Source: Desulfobacula sp.
GTDB taxonomy: Bacteria; Desulfobacterota; Desulfobacteria; Desulfobacterales; Desulfobacteraceae
NCBI GenBank assembly: GCA_023144585.1
Contig: JAGLFI010000005.1
Span: 1-12,373 of the forward strand
Direction: 5' to 3'
Length of the DNA: 12,373 nt
Part shown: in pieces, positions 1 to 7,643 of the stretch
How positions within the stretch are numbered: position 1 is the stretch's first letter
Layout of the letters: the number at the start of each line of letters is the position of its first letter
Notes under the pieces: generated by a model
Database searches by the model: none
The model's input: the letters and a program-made list of their open reading frames with translations, nothing else
Told to the model about the DNA's origin: nothing
Made by a program: the position numbers and the translations under genes

Positions 1-339
1 CACTATCAAATCCGGTTTCACTATTGTAGCCTGCCTCAATATCTCCCGGGCCGGCAGTCCCACTGTCACATCAATAATGTAATCAAGCTTCTCATCCAGG
101 TATTTTTCATAATACGTTCTAATATCCTCGGTTACCCAGGCGATATAGTCTTCATCAACATCAACTCTTTCCTTGGATTTCACATCCACGATGACCTGGC
201 TGTAACCTCTTGACGGCACTCCCATAACATGAAAAATATTCAAGTGGGACTGGTAACTTTTGGCAATGTTAAAGGCAACCCGTGCCGCGTGATCGCTGGC
301 TTCGGTTGCAGATGTTGCAAATAAAATTTTTTTAAACAT
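1..339 (-). CDS. Universal stress protein (UspA family), 3' end missing
   Basis: The first 113 codons are visible; the stop lies beyond the left edge. The N-terminus MFKKILFATSATEASDHAAR is the typical first beta-strand and helix of a UspA-fold domain, followed by a second strand (LNIFHVMGV). Near the window edge comes a strand, helix and strand (IDVTVGLPAREILRQA, then KPDLIV), the usual lead-in to the nucleotide-binding loop. The diagnostic G-x2-G-x9-G-S/T loop itself would be outside the window, so ATP binding cannot be judged. The gene starts 34 nt after hmcF stops, on the same strand, so it is probably the distal gene of the hmc operon. Only a weak GGGG ribosome-binding site precedes the ATG. 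USPs are small cytoplasmic proteins linked to stress or energy state; a specific role with the Hmc complex is only inferred from position. Confidence 0.88.
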   Translation of the reverse strand, partial: MFKKILFATSATEASDHAARVAFNIAKSYQSHLNIFHVMGVPSRGYSQVIVDVKSKERVDVDEDYIAWVTEDIRTYYEKYLDEKLDYIIDVTVGLPAREILRQATIVKPDLIV

Positions 340-373
340 ATCAAACCCCATTTCATTAAATGATCAAAAGGCT

Positions 374-1762
374 CTATTCCTCAGGTTTTAAATGCTCCGG
401 AATATCCAGCATTTTTATGACTATTGGTTTTAAAAACGACCATCGAATCCCGATCTCATATTCTTCTTCAAGATCCCGGATAGCGTCCCAGCAATTATGG
501 CAGGGTGCAAGAACAAGCTTTGCACCGGTGGCAAGGATCTGGTCTCTTTTTGTGATCAAGGCAATATTTCGCTGCTTTCTAAACTTACCGATACCATTAA
601 ATCCGCCGCCTCCGCCACAGCAATAATTGTGCTCTTTATTGGGAGACATTTCTATAAAATACCCCGGTTCAACAATATGCTTGATAATGTCCCGTGTTGC
701 TTTCTTAAGCCCCTGATTTCTAATGTAATTGCATGAATCCTGCAACGTTACAGGCTCTTTAATTCTTTTGGAAGGATCAATTTTTAATTTTCCTGTATTG
801 AGTGCCTCTGCCAGCCATTCTACATAATGGATGGATTCGGACGGTGGTTGACCATTCTTTCGTCCTGCCCAGTATGGTCCTTCAATGACGGTAGCCCTGT
901 GGGCATGACCACACTCGGTTCCTATCATCCGTTTGGGCTTTAATCTTTCCATGGCCTCATACACGCTTTCTACTTGCATCTTACAGGCCACCCAGTCTCC
1001 GGCAAACATGGCAAGACTTGTCTCCTCCCATCCTTTGGAAGGAACCGTCCAGTTCTCACCAGCTATATGGAAGAGAATAGCCGCTTCGGCAAGGTCTTCG
1101 GGATAATGCTTTACTTCTCTTGCATTCACCGTATACATGATATCGGCACCTTCTATATCAACCGGAACGGTGAGCCCGGGATAGTCATCTTCATACTCTT
1201 CAACCATCCATTCAAAGGTATCGACAAAATCTTCATTTGTAATATCCATCTGAGCCCTGTAAACTCTGTGCATTCCCGCACCGATTTTCAATTCCCAGGG
1301 CACAAATCCCTGCTGGTACAAAAGGCCTCTCAGATAGCCAAACATGATACCGGTATCAATTCCATGGGGACAATACATGCCGCACCTGTTGCAACAGGTG
1401 CATTTTGCCCATGCAACCTCCATAGTATCCCGCATGAACTGATTATCAACTTTCCCCTTTCTTTTGATAATTTTGCCAAGAGTGGACTGGATCTTATATG
1501 CCGGGACCTGTTTGGGGTCCCTGCCATTGACCTGGTAAAGAAAACAGGATTCGGCACACATTCCGCAATGGGCACAAATTTCAAACCAGGTTTTCATCCG
1601 GGATTTAAAGGTATTCTGTATGGTCTTCCACAAAAGATCGCTGTCAACCTCCAGCGCCTTCATTTCCTGGTAATATGTATTCCCGCTGGTATCTGCCAGC
1701 AATGTATTAATACCTTCTGCTGTATCAACAGGCTTTTTATTGCAAAGTGTTCCTTCCGGCAT
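374..1762 (-). CDS. hmcF: HmcF, cytoplasmic iron-sulfur subunit of the Hmc complex (HdrD-like, CCG domain)
   Basis: This 462-aa protein has no signal peptide and is expected on the cytoplasmic face of the Hmc complex, passing electrons to or from a cytoplasmic partner. Two [4Fe-4S] motifs are visible: C63-x2-C66-x2-C69-x3-C73 and C121-x2-C124-x2-C127-x3-C131-P. A C-terminal CCG domain follows (C344, then NYCCGGGGG with C381/C382, then C421-x2-C424), as in heterodisulfide reductase subunits HdrB/HdrD, where such domains bind a non-cubane Fe-S cluster. The first half of the usual CCG pair is degenerate; only C260 and C284 (ECGHAH) remain there. Length matches HmcF of Desulfovibrio, recalled at about 460 aa. 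An AAGGAGA site lies 9 nt before the ATG. The gene follows hmcE by 41 nt and precedes the USP gene. TmcB is a paralogous alternative, but the full hmcA-F order decides for HmcF. Confidence 0.94.
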   Translation of the reverse strand: MPEGTLCNKKPVDTAEGINTLLADTSGNTYYQEMKALEVDSDLLWKTIQNTFKSRMKTWFEICAHCGMCAESCFLYQVNGRDPKQVPAYKIQSTLGKIIKRKGKVDNQFMRDTMEVAWAKCTCCNRCGMYCPHGIDTGIMFGYLRGLLYQQGFVPWELKIGAGMHRVYRAQMDITNEDFVDTFEWMVEEYEDDYPGLTVPVDIEGADIMYTVNAREVKHYPEDLAEAAILFHIAGENWTVPSKGWEETSLAMFAGDWVACKMQVESVYEAMERLKPKRMIGTECGHAHRATVIEGPYWAGRKNGQPPSESIHYVEWLAEALNTGKLKIDPSKRIKEPVTLQDSCNYIRNQGLKKATRDIIKHIVEPGYFIEMSPNKEHNYCCGGGGGFNGIGKFRKQRNIALITKRDQILATGAKLVLAPCHNCWDAIRDLEEEYEIGIRWSFLKPIVIKMLDIPEHLKPEE

Positions 1763-1803
1763 GGATTCAATTCTCCTTAAATCTTAAATGGCATAGGTAT
1801 TCA

Positions 1804-2481
1804 TTACCAAGCCATTTTTGTCCCTTTCATTCCTCCCCTCTTAATCCCAAAATCCATTCCAAGCTGGGCACGGGATGCAAAAAACAAGAAAACATGAGAC
1901 AGCTTGGTAAAGGGTATGACAATTAAAAGAAGTTCACCACAAAAAATATGCATATTCAGCCAAAATGAATAATCCCCGACCTGGTATCGGGCAAGAAGAC
2001 CTGTGACAAAGGGGGCAATGGATACAGCCAAAATAAAATAATCATAGAGCGTGGTCATTATCCTGACCTCGGGCAGAATCAATCGCCTTAATACAAAAAA
2101 AAACGCGCTTGCCACCACAGTCCAGGTCAATATGTCGGCAAAGGCAGCGTTTAAAGTAAAAAATGAAATCCCCAGTTTTTCCCTGAGAAACAAATTGTGT
2201 CCCAGCAGAAAAAGAGGGATCAAAACAGCGCCTATATGAAATCCGAAAAAAATCACAGCGATGAACGGCTGGGTACGCCAGCCATATGTTCCAAATGGGA
2301 TCAGCCATTTATAGATGGACCTGACAGCCCCTCTAAATCCGACGCCCGGGTATGAGGTATACGCTACTCTGTCCAACTGCCAGCTTAAGCCTCTGAAATA
2401 CATGATAAATCGTGCAAGCATTCCAATCAGACAAACTCCCAGAGCTATCCAGAAGAATACGCCTGTTAAGAGATCATGCAT
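1804..2481 (-). CDS. hmcE: HmcE, cytochrome b-like membrane subunit of the Hmc complex
   Basis: This 225-aa integral membrane protein has about five hydrophobic segments (roughly residues 8-30, 72-98, 107-136, 146-166 and 172-202). The layout resembles the gamma subunit (NarI) of respiratory nitrate reductase. Histidines H82 and H95 lie in or near the second segment, and H178 and H196 in the last one; these are candidate axial ligands for b-type haems. The predicted role is electron transfer through the membrane between HmcC/HmcD and cytoplasmic HmcF. The C-terminus is short and basic (KRGGMKGTKMAW), fitting a cytoplasmic end. A GGAGGG site lies 7 nt before the ATG. It sits between hmcD (30 nt upstream) and hmcF (41 nt downstream). 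TmcC and DsrM are relatives of the same fold; the operon context supports HmcE. Confidence 0.92.
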   Translation of the reverse strand: MHDLLTGVFFWIALGVCLIGMLARFIMYFRGLSWQLDRVAYTSYPGVGFRGAVRSIYKWLIPFGTYGWRTQPFIAVIFFGFHIGAVLIPLFLLGHNLFLREKLGISFFTLNAAFADILTWTVVASAFFFVLRRLILPEVRIMTTLYDYFILAVSIAPFVTGLLARYQVGDYSFWLNMHIFCGELLLIVIPFTKLSHVFLFFASRAQLGMDFGIKRGGMKGTKMAW

Positions 2482-2511
2482 TGTTTAACCCTCCATATAT
2501 TATAAATTTTT

Positions 2512-2643
2512 CTAATCATCTTCTCCATCCGTCAAAAATTTCCAGAAAAGCGGCATAAAAACCAGGATTCCACCCATGATGATATAGGTTATCCCTTTTG
2601 TATATGTCATAAAATCCTGAAGTGTAAAAATAGTGGTTTCCAA
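2512..2643 (-). CDS. hmcD: HmcD, small membrane subunit of the Hmc complex (TTG start)
   Basis: This 43-aa reading frame starts with TTG and is easy to miss. The product begins METTIFTLQDFMTYTKG, followed by one transmembrane helix (about residues 19-38, ITYIIMGGILVFMPLFW), and ends in an acidic tail DGEDD. A strong AAAGGAGG site lies 5 nt before the TTG, which fixes the start; the first internal ATG (codon 11) would remove the conserved-looking N-terminus and has no such site. Size, single helix and position between hmcC and hmcE match HmcD of Desulfovibrio, a protein recalled to be of similar length. Its biochemical role in the family is unknown; it is presumably a structural membrane subunit. 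Gaps are 19 nt to hmcC and 30 nt to hmcE. Confidence 0.9.
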   Translation of the reverse strand: METTIFTLQDFMTYTKGITYIIMGGILVFMPLFWKFLTDGEDD

Positions 2644-2648
2644 AGTAT

Positions 2649-2656
2649 CCTCCTTT
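2649..2656 (-). promoter_or_regulatory. Ribosome-binding site that fixes the TTG start of hmcD
   Basis: On the minus strand this reads AAAGGAGG, a near-perfect Shine-Dalgarno sequence, 5 nt upstream of the TTG at 2643-2641. It lies in the gap just after the hmcC stop and has no other nearby start to serve. Confidence 0.8.
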
Positions 2657-2662
2657 ATCTCT

Positions 2663-3832
2663 CTAATGGGCCTTGTAATCGGGATGTTCATGGAGAATGG
2701 GCATCCGGGTCACAATAAATTTGTAAACCACAATTCCAAGGGTTACGATAAAAACAGATGTTGCTATCTCCATAAAACTTGGGTAATACCTTTGGGCAGA
2801 AGGCAAATGCCAGTTAAATGCCACAACGGAAATATTGAGCCTGTTCAGCATAATCCCCAAAACCGTCCAGATGGCTGCCAGCCGAACCAGCACAAGATTC
2901 TTTTCCCTTGAACCCACCGCATATAGAATGGCAGGAAAAAGAACAAAACCAATGAGCTCCAAAAGAAACCAGAGCCCCCAGCTTGTAAAGAGATAATGCC
3001 AGTTATTGCCTATGGAAAGGCCGATGATTTTGATAAAGAAATATCCCATCATCACTAATGATGCCGCTTTGGCAAACCCAAAGGCAACCCCGCTACTTTC
3101 CTTTAAATGGGTTTCATCCATTTTATATTTAAGATAGCGATGGGCAAGGCTTCCTTCGAAAATAACCATGGACATACCTGCAAACATACTGGATATGAAA
3201 AAGTATACCGGCAGATAGGACGAATACCATAAGGGATGAAGTTTTGATGGTACAATCATAAAAAGAGCACCCAGGGATGACTGGTGAAGTGTGGAAAGAA
3301 TGACACCAAAAATCGTCAACAGCAGGGTTAACTTTACGACCCAGTTGCGCAGCTTTTTGAACCCCAGCCATTCCATGGCAGCAGGACTGTATTCGATGAG
3401 TAATACCGTAAGATAAAGAAAGACACAAAGGCCCACTTCAAACAAAAGGGATGAGGTCCCCTGAGAATAGAATACCGGATAAGGCAGACGCCAGGGACGT
3501 CCCACATCATAGTGAAGGGCCAGAACAACCAGCGCATACCCTAAGAAAGCTGTTAAGATCGCAGGCCGGACGGCTAAATGAAATCGTTTCAGTCCAAAAA
3601 TGTAGCAGGATGCTGATGTAACATAACCGCCTGCTGCAAGGGCAACACCACACAACAGATCAAACCCGATCCATATTCCCCAGGGGTTGGTATTGTCAAG
3701 GTTGGTTACCGTACCCAGACCCATTGTAAACCGCAAAACTGTCAACACAAGGCCACCCGCAAGGATGATACCCGTCACCACATTAAACACGGTAAATTTT
3801 TTGTTTTCAGGAATCTGGTTATCCAAATCCAT
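2663..3832 (-). CDS. hmcC: HmcC, NrfD-like integral membrane subunit of the Hmc complex
   Basis: This 389-aa protein of the NrfD/PsrC family is almost entirely hydrophobic, with about ten predicted transmembrane helices. NrfD-type subunits anchor periplasmic Fe-S proteins such as HmcB and exchange electrons with the quinone pool or relay them through the membrane. Family-like features include the early NPWGIWIGFDLLCGVALAAG stretch and a later loop around HYDVGRPWRLPYPVF. The start is placed at the ATG giving MDLDNQIPEN because AGGAGG lies 6 nt upstream. A longer frame adds 13 lysine/arginine-rich residues, but these overlap the hmcB 3' end out of frame and lack a ribosome-binding site. Only 1 nt separates this ATG from the hmcB stop, so translation of hmcB and hmcC is probably coupled. 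Length is close to that recalled for Desulfovibrio HmcC. Confidence 0.94.
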   Translation of the reverse strand: MDLDNQIPENKKFTVFNVVTGIILAGGLVLTVLRFTMGLGTVTNLDNTNPWGIWIGFDLLCGVALAAGGYVTSASCYIFGLKRFHLAVRPAILTAFLGYALVVLALHYDVGRPWRLPYPVFYSQGTSSLLFEVGLCVFLYLTVLLIEYSPAAMEWLGFKKLRNWVVKLTLLLTIFGVILSTLHQSSLGALFMIVPSKLHPLWYSSYLPVYFFISSMFAGMSMVIFEGSLAHRYLKYKMDETHLKESSGVAFGFAKAASLVMMGYFFIKIIGLSIGNNWHYLFTSWGLWFLLELIGFVLFPAILYAVGSREKNLVLVRLAAIWTVLGIMLNRLNISVVAFNWHLPSAQRYYPSFMEIATSVFIVTLGIVVYKFIVTRMPILHEHPDYKAH

Positions 3833-3833
3833 T

Positions 3834-4940
3834 TTATTCCTCCTGTTTGCCTTTTTCTTCTGACTCTTCAATATCCTGAGTTTCAGCTTCTTTTTCTTTT
3901 GCAGCTTCAGCTTCTTTTGAGACTTCTTCGAGGGCTTTTTTTACTTCAAAATTGATTGCAGCAGTTTTCTCTTTGGTTATTTTTTCTCTAAGCTCTTCCA
4001 ACTTTTGATTCATGTCTTCATTGGCCTGAAGTTCAGCCGCCTTTAATGCGTCTTCTTTTTCTTCTTTAGCTATCTTATCTTTTCTCTTGGAAATGGCATA
4101 TACACCCGTCAATAATACCGGCCAAAGACCAACAATAATTGGAACAGCCGAAAGTGGTCCCGAGGTCAGTTCAGGTGCTGATGTTGTTCCTAAATCCTCT
4201 CTCATTCCAATGGTTTCAAACGGTTTCCCTGAAAGGTAAAGCCAGCTTGTCCCCCCCATCTCATGTTCACCGTATACATGATCAATATATCGATCAGGAA
4301 AATTTTGAATCCGAGATTTAGCTATTTTCAAAAGAGTGTCTCTCTTACCAAAAATCAACGCTTCCCTGGGACAGGCCTTGACACAACCTGGAAGCTTACC
4401 CTCTTCTAAACGAGGAGCGCACATGGTACATTTTGTTACTCTGGGTGCCAGGGCCTTATCGTATTCATAGGCTGGAATGTCAAAGGGACATGCAACCATG
4501 CAATACCGGCATCCAACACACAGTGAGGCATCATACACAACCGGTCCTTCCGGTGTTTTGGTAAACGCCTTAACAAAACAAGCAGACGCACAAGCCGGTT
4601 CAAGACAATGATTACACTGCTTTTTTACAAAGACTTTTTCCTGGGTCCCAAACTGGTTGACAACCGTAAACTCATCCGCCTGTGTCCGCCGTTTTTTATC
4701 CAGAACACCTAAATCTTCAAACGGCTTTTCAGGTTGTGGCAAATCATTTACCTTGTTGCAGGCCTGTTCACATTTTCTGCACCCAATACACAAGGTTGTA
4801 TCATGCAGAACTCCTGAACTTCCAGGATATCCCTTGAAATGTTTGTTTGCGGCACCATAGGCTTTTGTCAGAGTCCCGGTTGTGGTGGCACCGATAGCCG
4901 CTCCAAGCGAACCCAAAAACTTTCTACGAGAAATAAGCAT
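3834..4940 (-). CDS. hmcB: HmcB, periplasmic four-cluster ferredoxin-like subunit of the Hmc complex
   Basis: This 368-aa protein should transfer electrons between HmcA and the membrane subunits. A twin-arginine signal (SRRKFLG, residues 4-10) is followed by a hydrophobic stretch to about residue 30, indicating Tat export. Sixteen cysteines make four [4Fe-4S] sites: C51/54/57/61, C109/112/117/121, C141/144/147/151 and C171/174/186/190. This is the usual DmsB/NrfC/HmcB arrangement. A single transmembrane helix follows (about 264-283), then a basic stop-transfer segment (SKRKDK). Residues 290-368 form a highly charged Lys/Glu/Ala-rich tail that looks like a coiled coil and would lie in the cytoplasm. 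The gene is 32 nt downstream of hmcA. The immediate ribosome-binding site is weak (AAGGGT). Overall length is close to that recalled for Desulfovibrio HmcB, so the tail may be a family feature. Confidence 0.94.
   Translation of the reverse strand: MLISRRKFLGSLGAAIGATTTGTLTKAYGAANKHFKGYPGSSGVLHDTTLCIGCRKCEQACNKVNDLPQPEKPFEDLGVLDKKRRTQADEFTVVNQFGTQEKVFVKKQCNHCLEPACASACFVKAFTKTPEGPVVYDASLCVGCRYCMVACPFDIPAYEYDKALAPRVTKCTMCAPRLEEGKLPGCVKACPREALIFGKRDTLLKIAKSRIQNFPDRYIDHVYGEHEMGGTSWLYLSGKPFETIGMREDLGTTSAPELTSGPLSAVPIIVGLWPVLLTGVYAISKRKDKIAKEEKEDALKAAELQANEDMNQKLEELREKITKEKTAAINFEVKKALEEVSKEAEAAKEKEAETQDIEESEEKGKQEE
3839..3844 (-). promoter_or_regulatory. Ribosome-binding site that fixes the start of hmcC
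   Basis: The minus strand reads AGGAGG 6 nt before the ATG at 3832-3830. It lies inside the last codons of hmcB, which supports coupled translation and the shorter 389-aa HmcC. Confidence 0.8.
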
Positions 4941-4972
4941 AATTTTACCCTTATTTAGATCCTTTAAAACTT

Positions 4973-6538
4973 CTATTTCTTTTCTTCATGACATTTGGCG
5001 CAGTCAGTTGCTGCAATGGATTTAACCTCCATTTTCTGATGGCAGGTAATACACTGGCCATGATAGGCCCCCTTTAATCCGGGTCTACCATCTGAATTCG
5101 GACCTTTTTTACTGTGACAGGAGGCACATTGGGGAGGTTCAAGTGTTTTAGGACTGTTATGATGGCATCCCATACACAGCCCTTCCTGATCTGTGTGAAA
5201 TGCTTTGGCCATATCACTTTTCTCAACCCGCTGGAAAATAGCCTGAACCATTTTTCCATGGGGGAACTGGCTTGGCATATATTCATTGGCTAACACATCA
5301 ATAACAACTTTTTCAGGAATTTTGTCTTCTCCAACCGGTTTGTATCCTTTTAACAGATCTGCTAAAGCCTTTTTTACAACTTCTCCAGGTTCTATGGTTT
5401 GCAGTTGCGCCTGCTTCAAATTGTGACATGTTTTACACGAATTGGAATTATCTTTTTTGACAGGTGCCTGAAAATGACAGCCGGCACAATCAGAATTTTT
5501 TGTCAGTTCCTTGTGACAGCCGATACAACTTCTATTGCTGTCCGAATTGTGCATGGCCTGGGCAAGACTGATAAATCCACCCTTTGAATCTCCCCCTTCC
5601 GTCTTATGGCAGTCATTGCATTTTTTCAATGTCTCATGATGACATACTTTACAGCTCTGGCTCCTTGTTTCATGGACTTTGTGATTAAAAGCAACACCAT
5701 CCATATGATTTTTTGTCGTCTCACTGCCGGCTTTCCACCCTATAATAGCAACGTTGTCCGGCTGATTTCGTTTGAGTCGGGGGATATCTAAAACCTTTTT
5801 TATCTTCTGCTGTTGTTTTTTATCATGACAGCCATTGCAGGTTACGGGTCCGGCATCTGTATTTTGACTTTTCAAAGCTTGATGACACTTCACACAAGCG
5901 TCATGGAATGCTTCTCGGATAGGCCTTATACTGTCCTGCTCTTCCGGTTTATGACAATACCCGCAGGATTCTTCCTCGCCCCTGATATAAAATATCTCTT
6001 TTGTTTTCTCATTATATTTATGATGGCATGCACTGCAATTATCTTTATTTGCATTATCCCGGCCCTTGATTTGCTTTGCACTTTCATGGATAAAATGAAG
6101 TGATTTATCAAAGCTCAATCTTTCCCATGAAGATCCTTGGGGCTTTTTTGCAGTATGACAGGATCGGCAATCCGCAGTAAGCGGCCCTGATTTTTCATTG
6201 GATGCTTTTTTCTCCACATGGCAGGCAATACATTCGTCATGATAAAAATTCATGGACGCTTTTTCACTGGTCCTTTTGAATTTAAAGTTAACACCGTCTT
6301 CTTTTTCAATATGACAGGCTGTGCATTTCCCTTCAACAGCCTCGGTGTGAAGATCATGCAGAAAACCGACTGTCGGCATCTCTTCTTTGCTTAACTCCGC
6401 TCCAAGCTTAATCGTGATACGATCCAATCTTTTATCATCATCACCCTTTCCAATATTGGTTTGCCCAATAAAGGGAAACAAAAAGGATAAGACAATTATC
6501 ACAAGAATAATCAGCTGAAATGGTTTCACTTTTGACAT
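4973..6538 (-). CDS. hmcA: HmcA, periplasmic 16-haem high-molecular-weight cytochrome c
   Basis: This 521-aa protein has an N-terminal Sec-type hydrophobic signal or anchor (about residues 5-25) and exactly sixteen CxxCH haem c motifs. These start near residues 72, 103, 124, 168, 192, 215, 234, 296, 307, 338, 351, 368, 455, 471, 496 and 513. Sixteen haems and this length are the hallmarks of HmcA, the periplasmic electron carrier of the Hmc complex. HmcA takes electrons from hydrogenase-reduced type I cytochrome c3 and passes them to HmcB and the membrane. Extra histidines before motifs (for example FLHDLH, FNHKVH, FHTD) are candidate distal ligands. Residues 373-454 form an 80-residue stretch without a haem motif, separating twelve N-terminal haems from four C-terminal ones. 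AGGGGA lies about 8 nt upstream of the ATG. It is the first gene of the operon. Confidence 0.96.
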   Translation of the reverse strand: MSKVKPFQLIILVIIVLSFLFPFIGQTNIGKGDDDKRLDRITIKLGAELSKEEMPTVGFLHDLHTEAVEGKCTACHIEKEDGVNFKFKRTSEKASMNFYHDECIACHVEKKASNEKSGPLTADCRSCHTAKKPQGSSWERLSFDKSLHFIHESAKQIKGRDNANKDNCSACHHKYNEKTKEIFYIRGEEESCGYCHKPEEQDSIRPIREAFHDACVKCHQALKSQNTDAGPVTCNGCHDKKQQQKIKKVLDIPRLKRNQPDNVAIIGWKAGSETTKNHMDGVAFNHKVHETRSQSCKVCHHETLKKCNDCHKTEGGDSKGGFISLAQAMHNSDSNRSCIGCHKELTKNSDCAGCHFQAPVKKDNSNSCKTCHNLKQAQLQTIEPGEVVKKALADLLKGYKPVGEDKIPEKVVIDVLANEYMPSQFPHGKMVQAIFQRVEKSDMAKAFHTDQEGLCMGCHHNSPKTLEPPQCASCHSKKGPNSDGRPGLKGAYHGQCITCHQKMEVKSIAATDCAKCHEEKK

Positions 6539-6773
6539 GGTTCAATCCCCTGATTGATTTATAAAAACTCAACTCCAATAAACCCAACTAAATGAATAGG
6601 GTTATTTCCTACTATTCTTCTATGATTAAGTCAAGCAAAAAATGGACTTCTTTTATACTTGATTTTATTAAACTTTTCTGAGTATTATTGTTCGTTTAAA
6701 TTCAAGGTATTAACTGAATTGAATTTTTCAGCCGAATGTTGATTAAAATATAGACATAGAACAGGAGGAAGGA
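6539..6773. promoter_or_regulatory. Divergent intergenic region between hmcA and nfnA
   Basis: This 235-nt AT-rich region must hold the promoters for both the leftward hmc operon and the rightward nfnAB operon. On the minus strand TTGACT (6634-6629) is a good -35 match, but the element 17 nt downstream (TAGGAA, 6611-6606) is a poor -10. On the plus strand TTGAAT (6719-6724) with TAAAAT (6744-6749, 19-nt spacing) or ATTAAA (6742-6747, 17-nt spacing) is a possible nfnA promoter. No sigma-54 -24/-12 pair was found. A strong AGGAGGAA site (6763-6770) precedes nfnA. An 18-nt imperfect palindrome (6714-6731) overlaps the candidate nfnA -35. No RNA gene or small ORF with a convincing ribosome-binding site was seen. 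Confidence 0.5.
6714..6731. promoter_or_regulatory. Operator-like imperfect palindrome near the nfnA promoter
   Basis: CTGAA and TTCAG form 5-bp inverted arms around an 8-nt AT-rich spacer. The site overlaps the candidate -35 TTGAAT of nfnA, where a repressor could act. Short AT-rich palindromes arise easily by chance in this composition, so the call is tentative and no regulator is assigned. Confidence 0.2.
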
Positions 6774-7607
6774 ATGACAAAAATTATAAATCGTGAGGAG
6801 ATGGCTCAAGGAACCATTATCCTTAATGAAATAGAAGCTCCACGCATATCACAAAAAGCCAAACCAGGCCAATTTGTGATACTTCAGGCCGATGAAAAAG
6901 GAGAGCGCATCCCTTTAACCATGGCAGATACAAACCCGGAAAAAGGCACAATTACAATTATTTACATGGTAATTGGAAAATCCACAGCCCGATTCAGGGA
7001 TTTAAAGGTTGGCGATGAATTTTACGCCCTGATTGGCCCTCTTGGAATGCCCACCCATGTTGAAAACGTTGGCAAAGTGGTCTGTGTTGGTGGTGGAACA
7101 GGAATTGCGGTTCTTCACCCCATTGCCCGGGCCCTGAAAGAAGCCGGCAACGAAGTGACCACCATACTGGGTTCCAGAAGCTATGATCTGTTGATCATGG
7201 AAGAGCAAATGAGAGCTGCATCCAATCATTTTCATATTTGTACGGATGACGGGTCTCATGGCCACCATGGATTTGTGACAGATGTAATGAAAGATGTTCT
7301 GGAAAAAGAAGATATTGACCTTGTTGTTGCCATAGGCCCCATCCCCATGATGAAATTCTGCAGCCTTATCACCAAAGAAAAGAATGTCAAAACCCTTGTC
7401 AGTCTTAATCCGATTATGGTGGATGGAACGGGCATGTGCGGCTGCTGCCGTGTAACTGTAGGGAATGACACCAAATTCGCATGTGTAGATGGCCCGGAAT
7501 TTGACGGTCATAAAGTAGACTTTGATGAACTGTCCAAGCGTCTTGCTTCTTATCTTGATGATGAAAAGAAAAGCTATGAAGCCTATGAAAAATGTAGAAT
7601 ACAATAA
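6774..7607 (+). CDS. nfnA: NfnA, FAD/NAD-binding subunit of NADH-dependent reduced ferredoxin:NADP+ oxidoreductase
   Basis: This 277-aa cytoplasmic flavoprotein belongs to the ferredoxin-NADP+ reductase fold shared with PyrK and SudB. The FAD-binding R-x-P-x-T motif is at residues 45-49 (RIPLT), and the glycine-rich nucleotide loop is at 104-112 (CVGGGTGIA). The C-terminal [2Fe-2S] region contains VDGTGMCGCCR. C222, C225 and C237 are candidate ligands, and D217 is a candidate fourth; an unusual Asp ligand is reported for the Thermotoga NfnA structure. With NfnB it forms the electron-bifurcating complex that couples NADH and reduced ferredoxin to NADP+ reduction, or runs in reverse. AGGAGGAA lies 3 nt before the ATG. 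nfnB follows after 36 nt. Without its partner it might be called a dihydroorotate dehydrogenase electron-transfer subunit, but the adjacent GltA-like gene argues for NfnA or SudB. Confidence 0.93.
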   Translation: MTKIINREEMAQGTIILNEIEAPRISQKAKPGQFVILQADEKGERIPLTMADTNPEKGTITIIYMVIGKSTARFRDLKVGDEFYALIGPLGMPTHVENVGKVVCVGGGTGIAVLHPIARALKEAGNEVTTILGSRSYDLLIMEEQMRAASNHFHICTDDGSHGHHGFVTDVMKDVLEKEDIDLVVAIGPIPMMKFCSLITKEKNVKTLVSLNPIMVDGTGMCGCCRVTVGNDTKFACVDGPEFDGHKVDFDELSKRLASYLDDEKKSYEAYEKCRIQ

Positions 7608-7633
7608 AGATAGACCATCACGGTTGTATATAT

Positions 7634-7639
7634 GGAGGA
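7634..7639 (+). promoter_or_regulatory. Ribosome-binding site that fixes the start of nfnB
   Basis: GGAGGA lies 4 nt before the ATG at 7644. An upstream in-frame ATG at 7632 overlaps this site and lacks one of its own, so the start giving MADKKPKK is preferred. Confidence 0.7.
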
Positions 7640-7643
7640 AGTA

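Noticed and set aside
974..1780. A 268-codon open frame on the plus strand opposite hmcF
   Set aside because: It lies wholly antisense to the well-supported hmcF gene, has no family resemblance and no convincing ribosome-binding site.
3833..3871. Longer HmcC start with 13 extra basic residues
   Set aside because: It overlaps hmcB out of frame and has no ribosome-binding site, whereas AGGAGG sits 6 nt before the ATG at 3832.
6688..6705. Possible Rex-type 18-bp site in the divergent region
   Set aside because: Only the outer TTG/CAA bases and few inner positions are symmetric; the core does not match the Rex consensus.
7002..7604. A 200-codon open frame antisense to nfnA
   Set aside because: It is the mirror of a conserved coding region; the protein is low in recognisable structure and rich in shadow-type residues.
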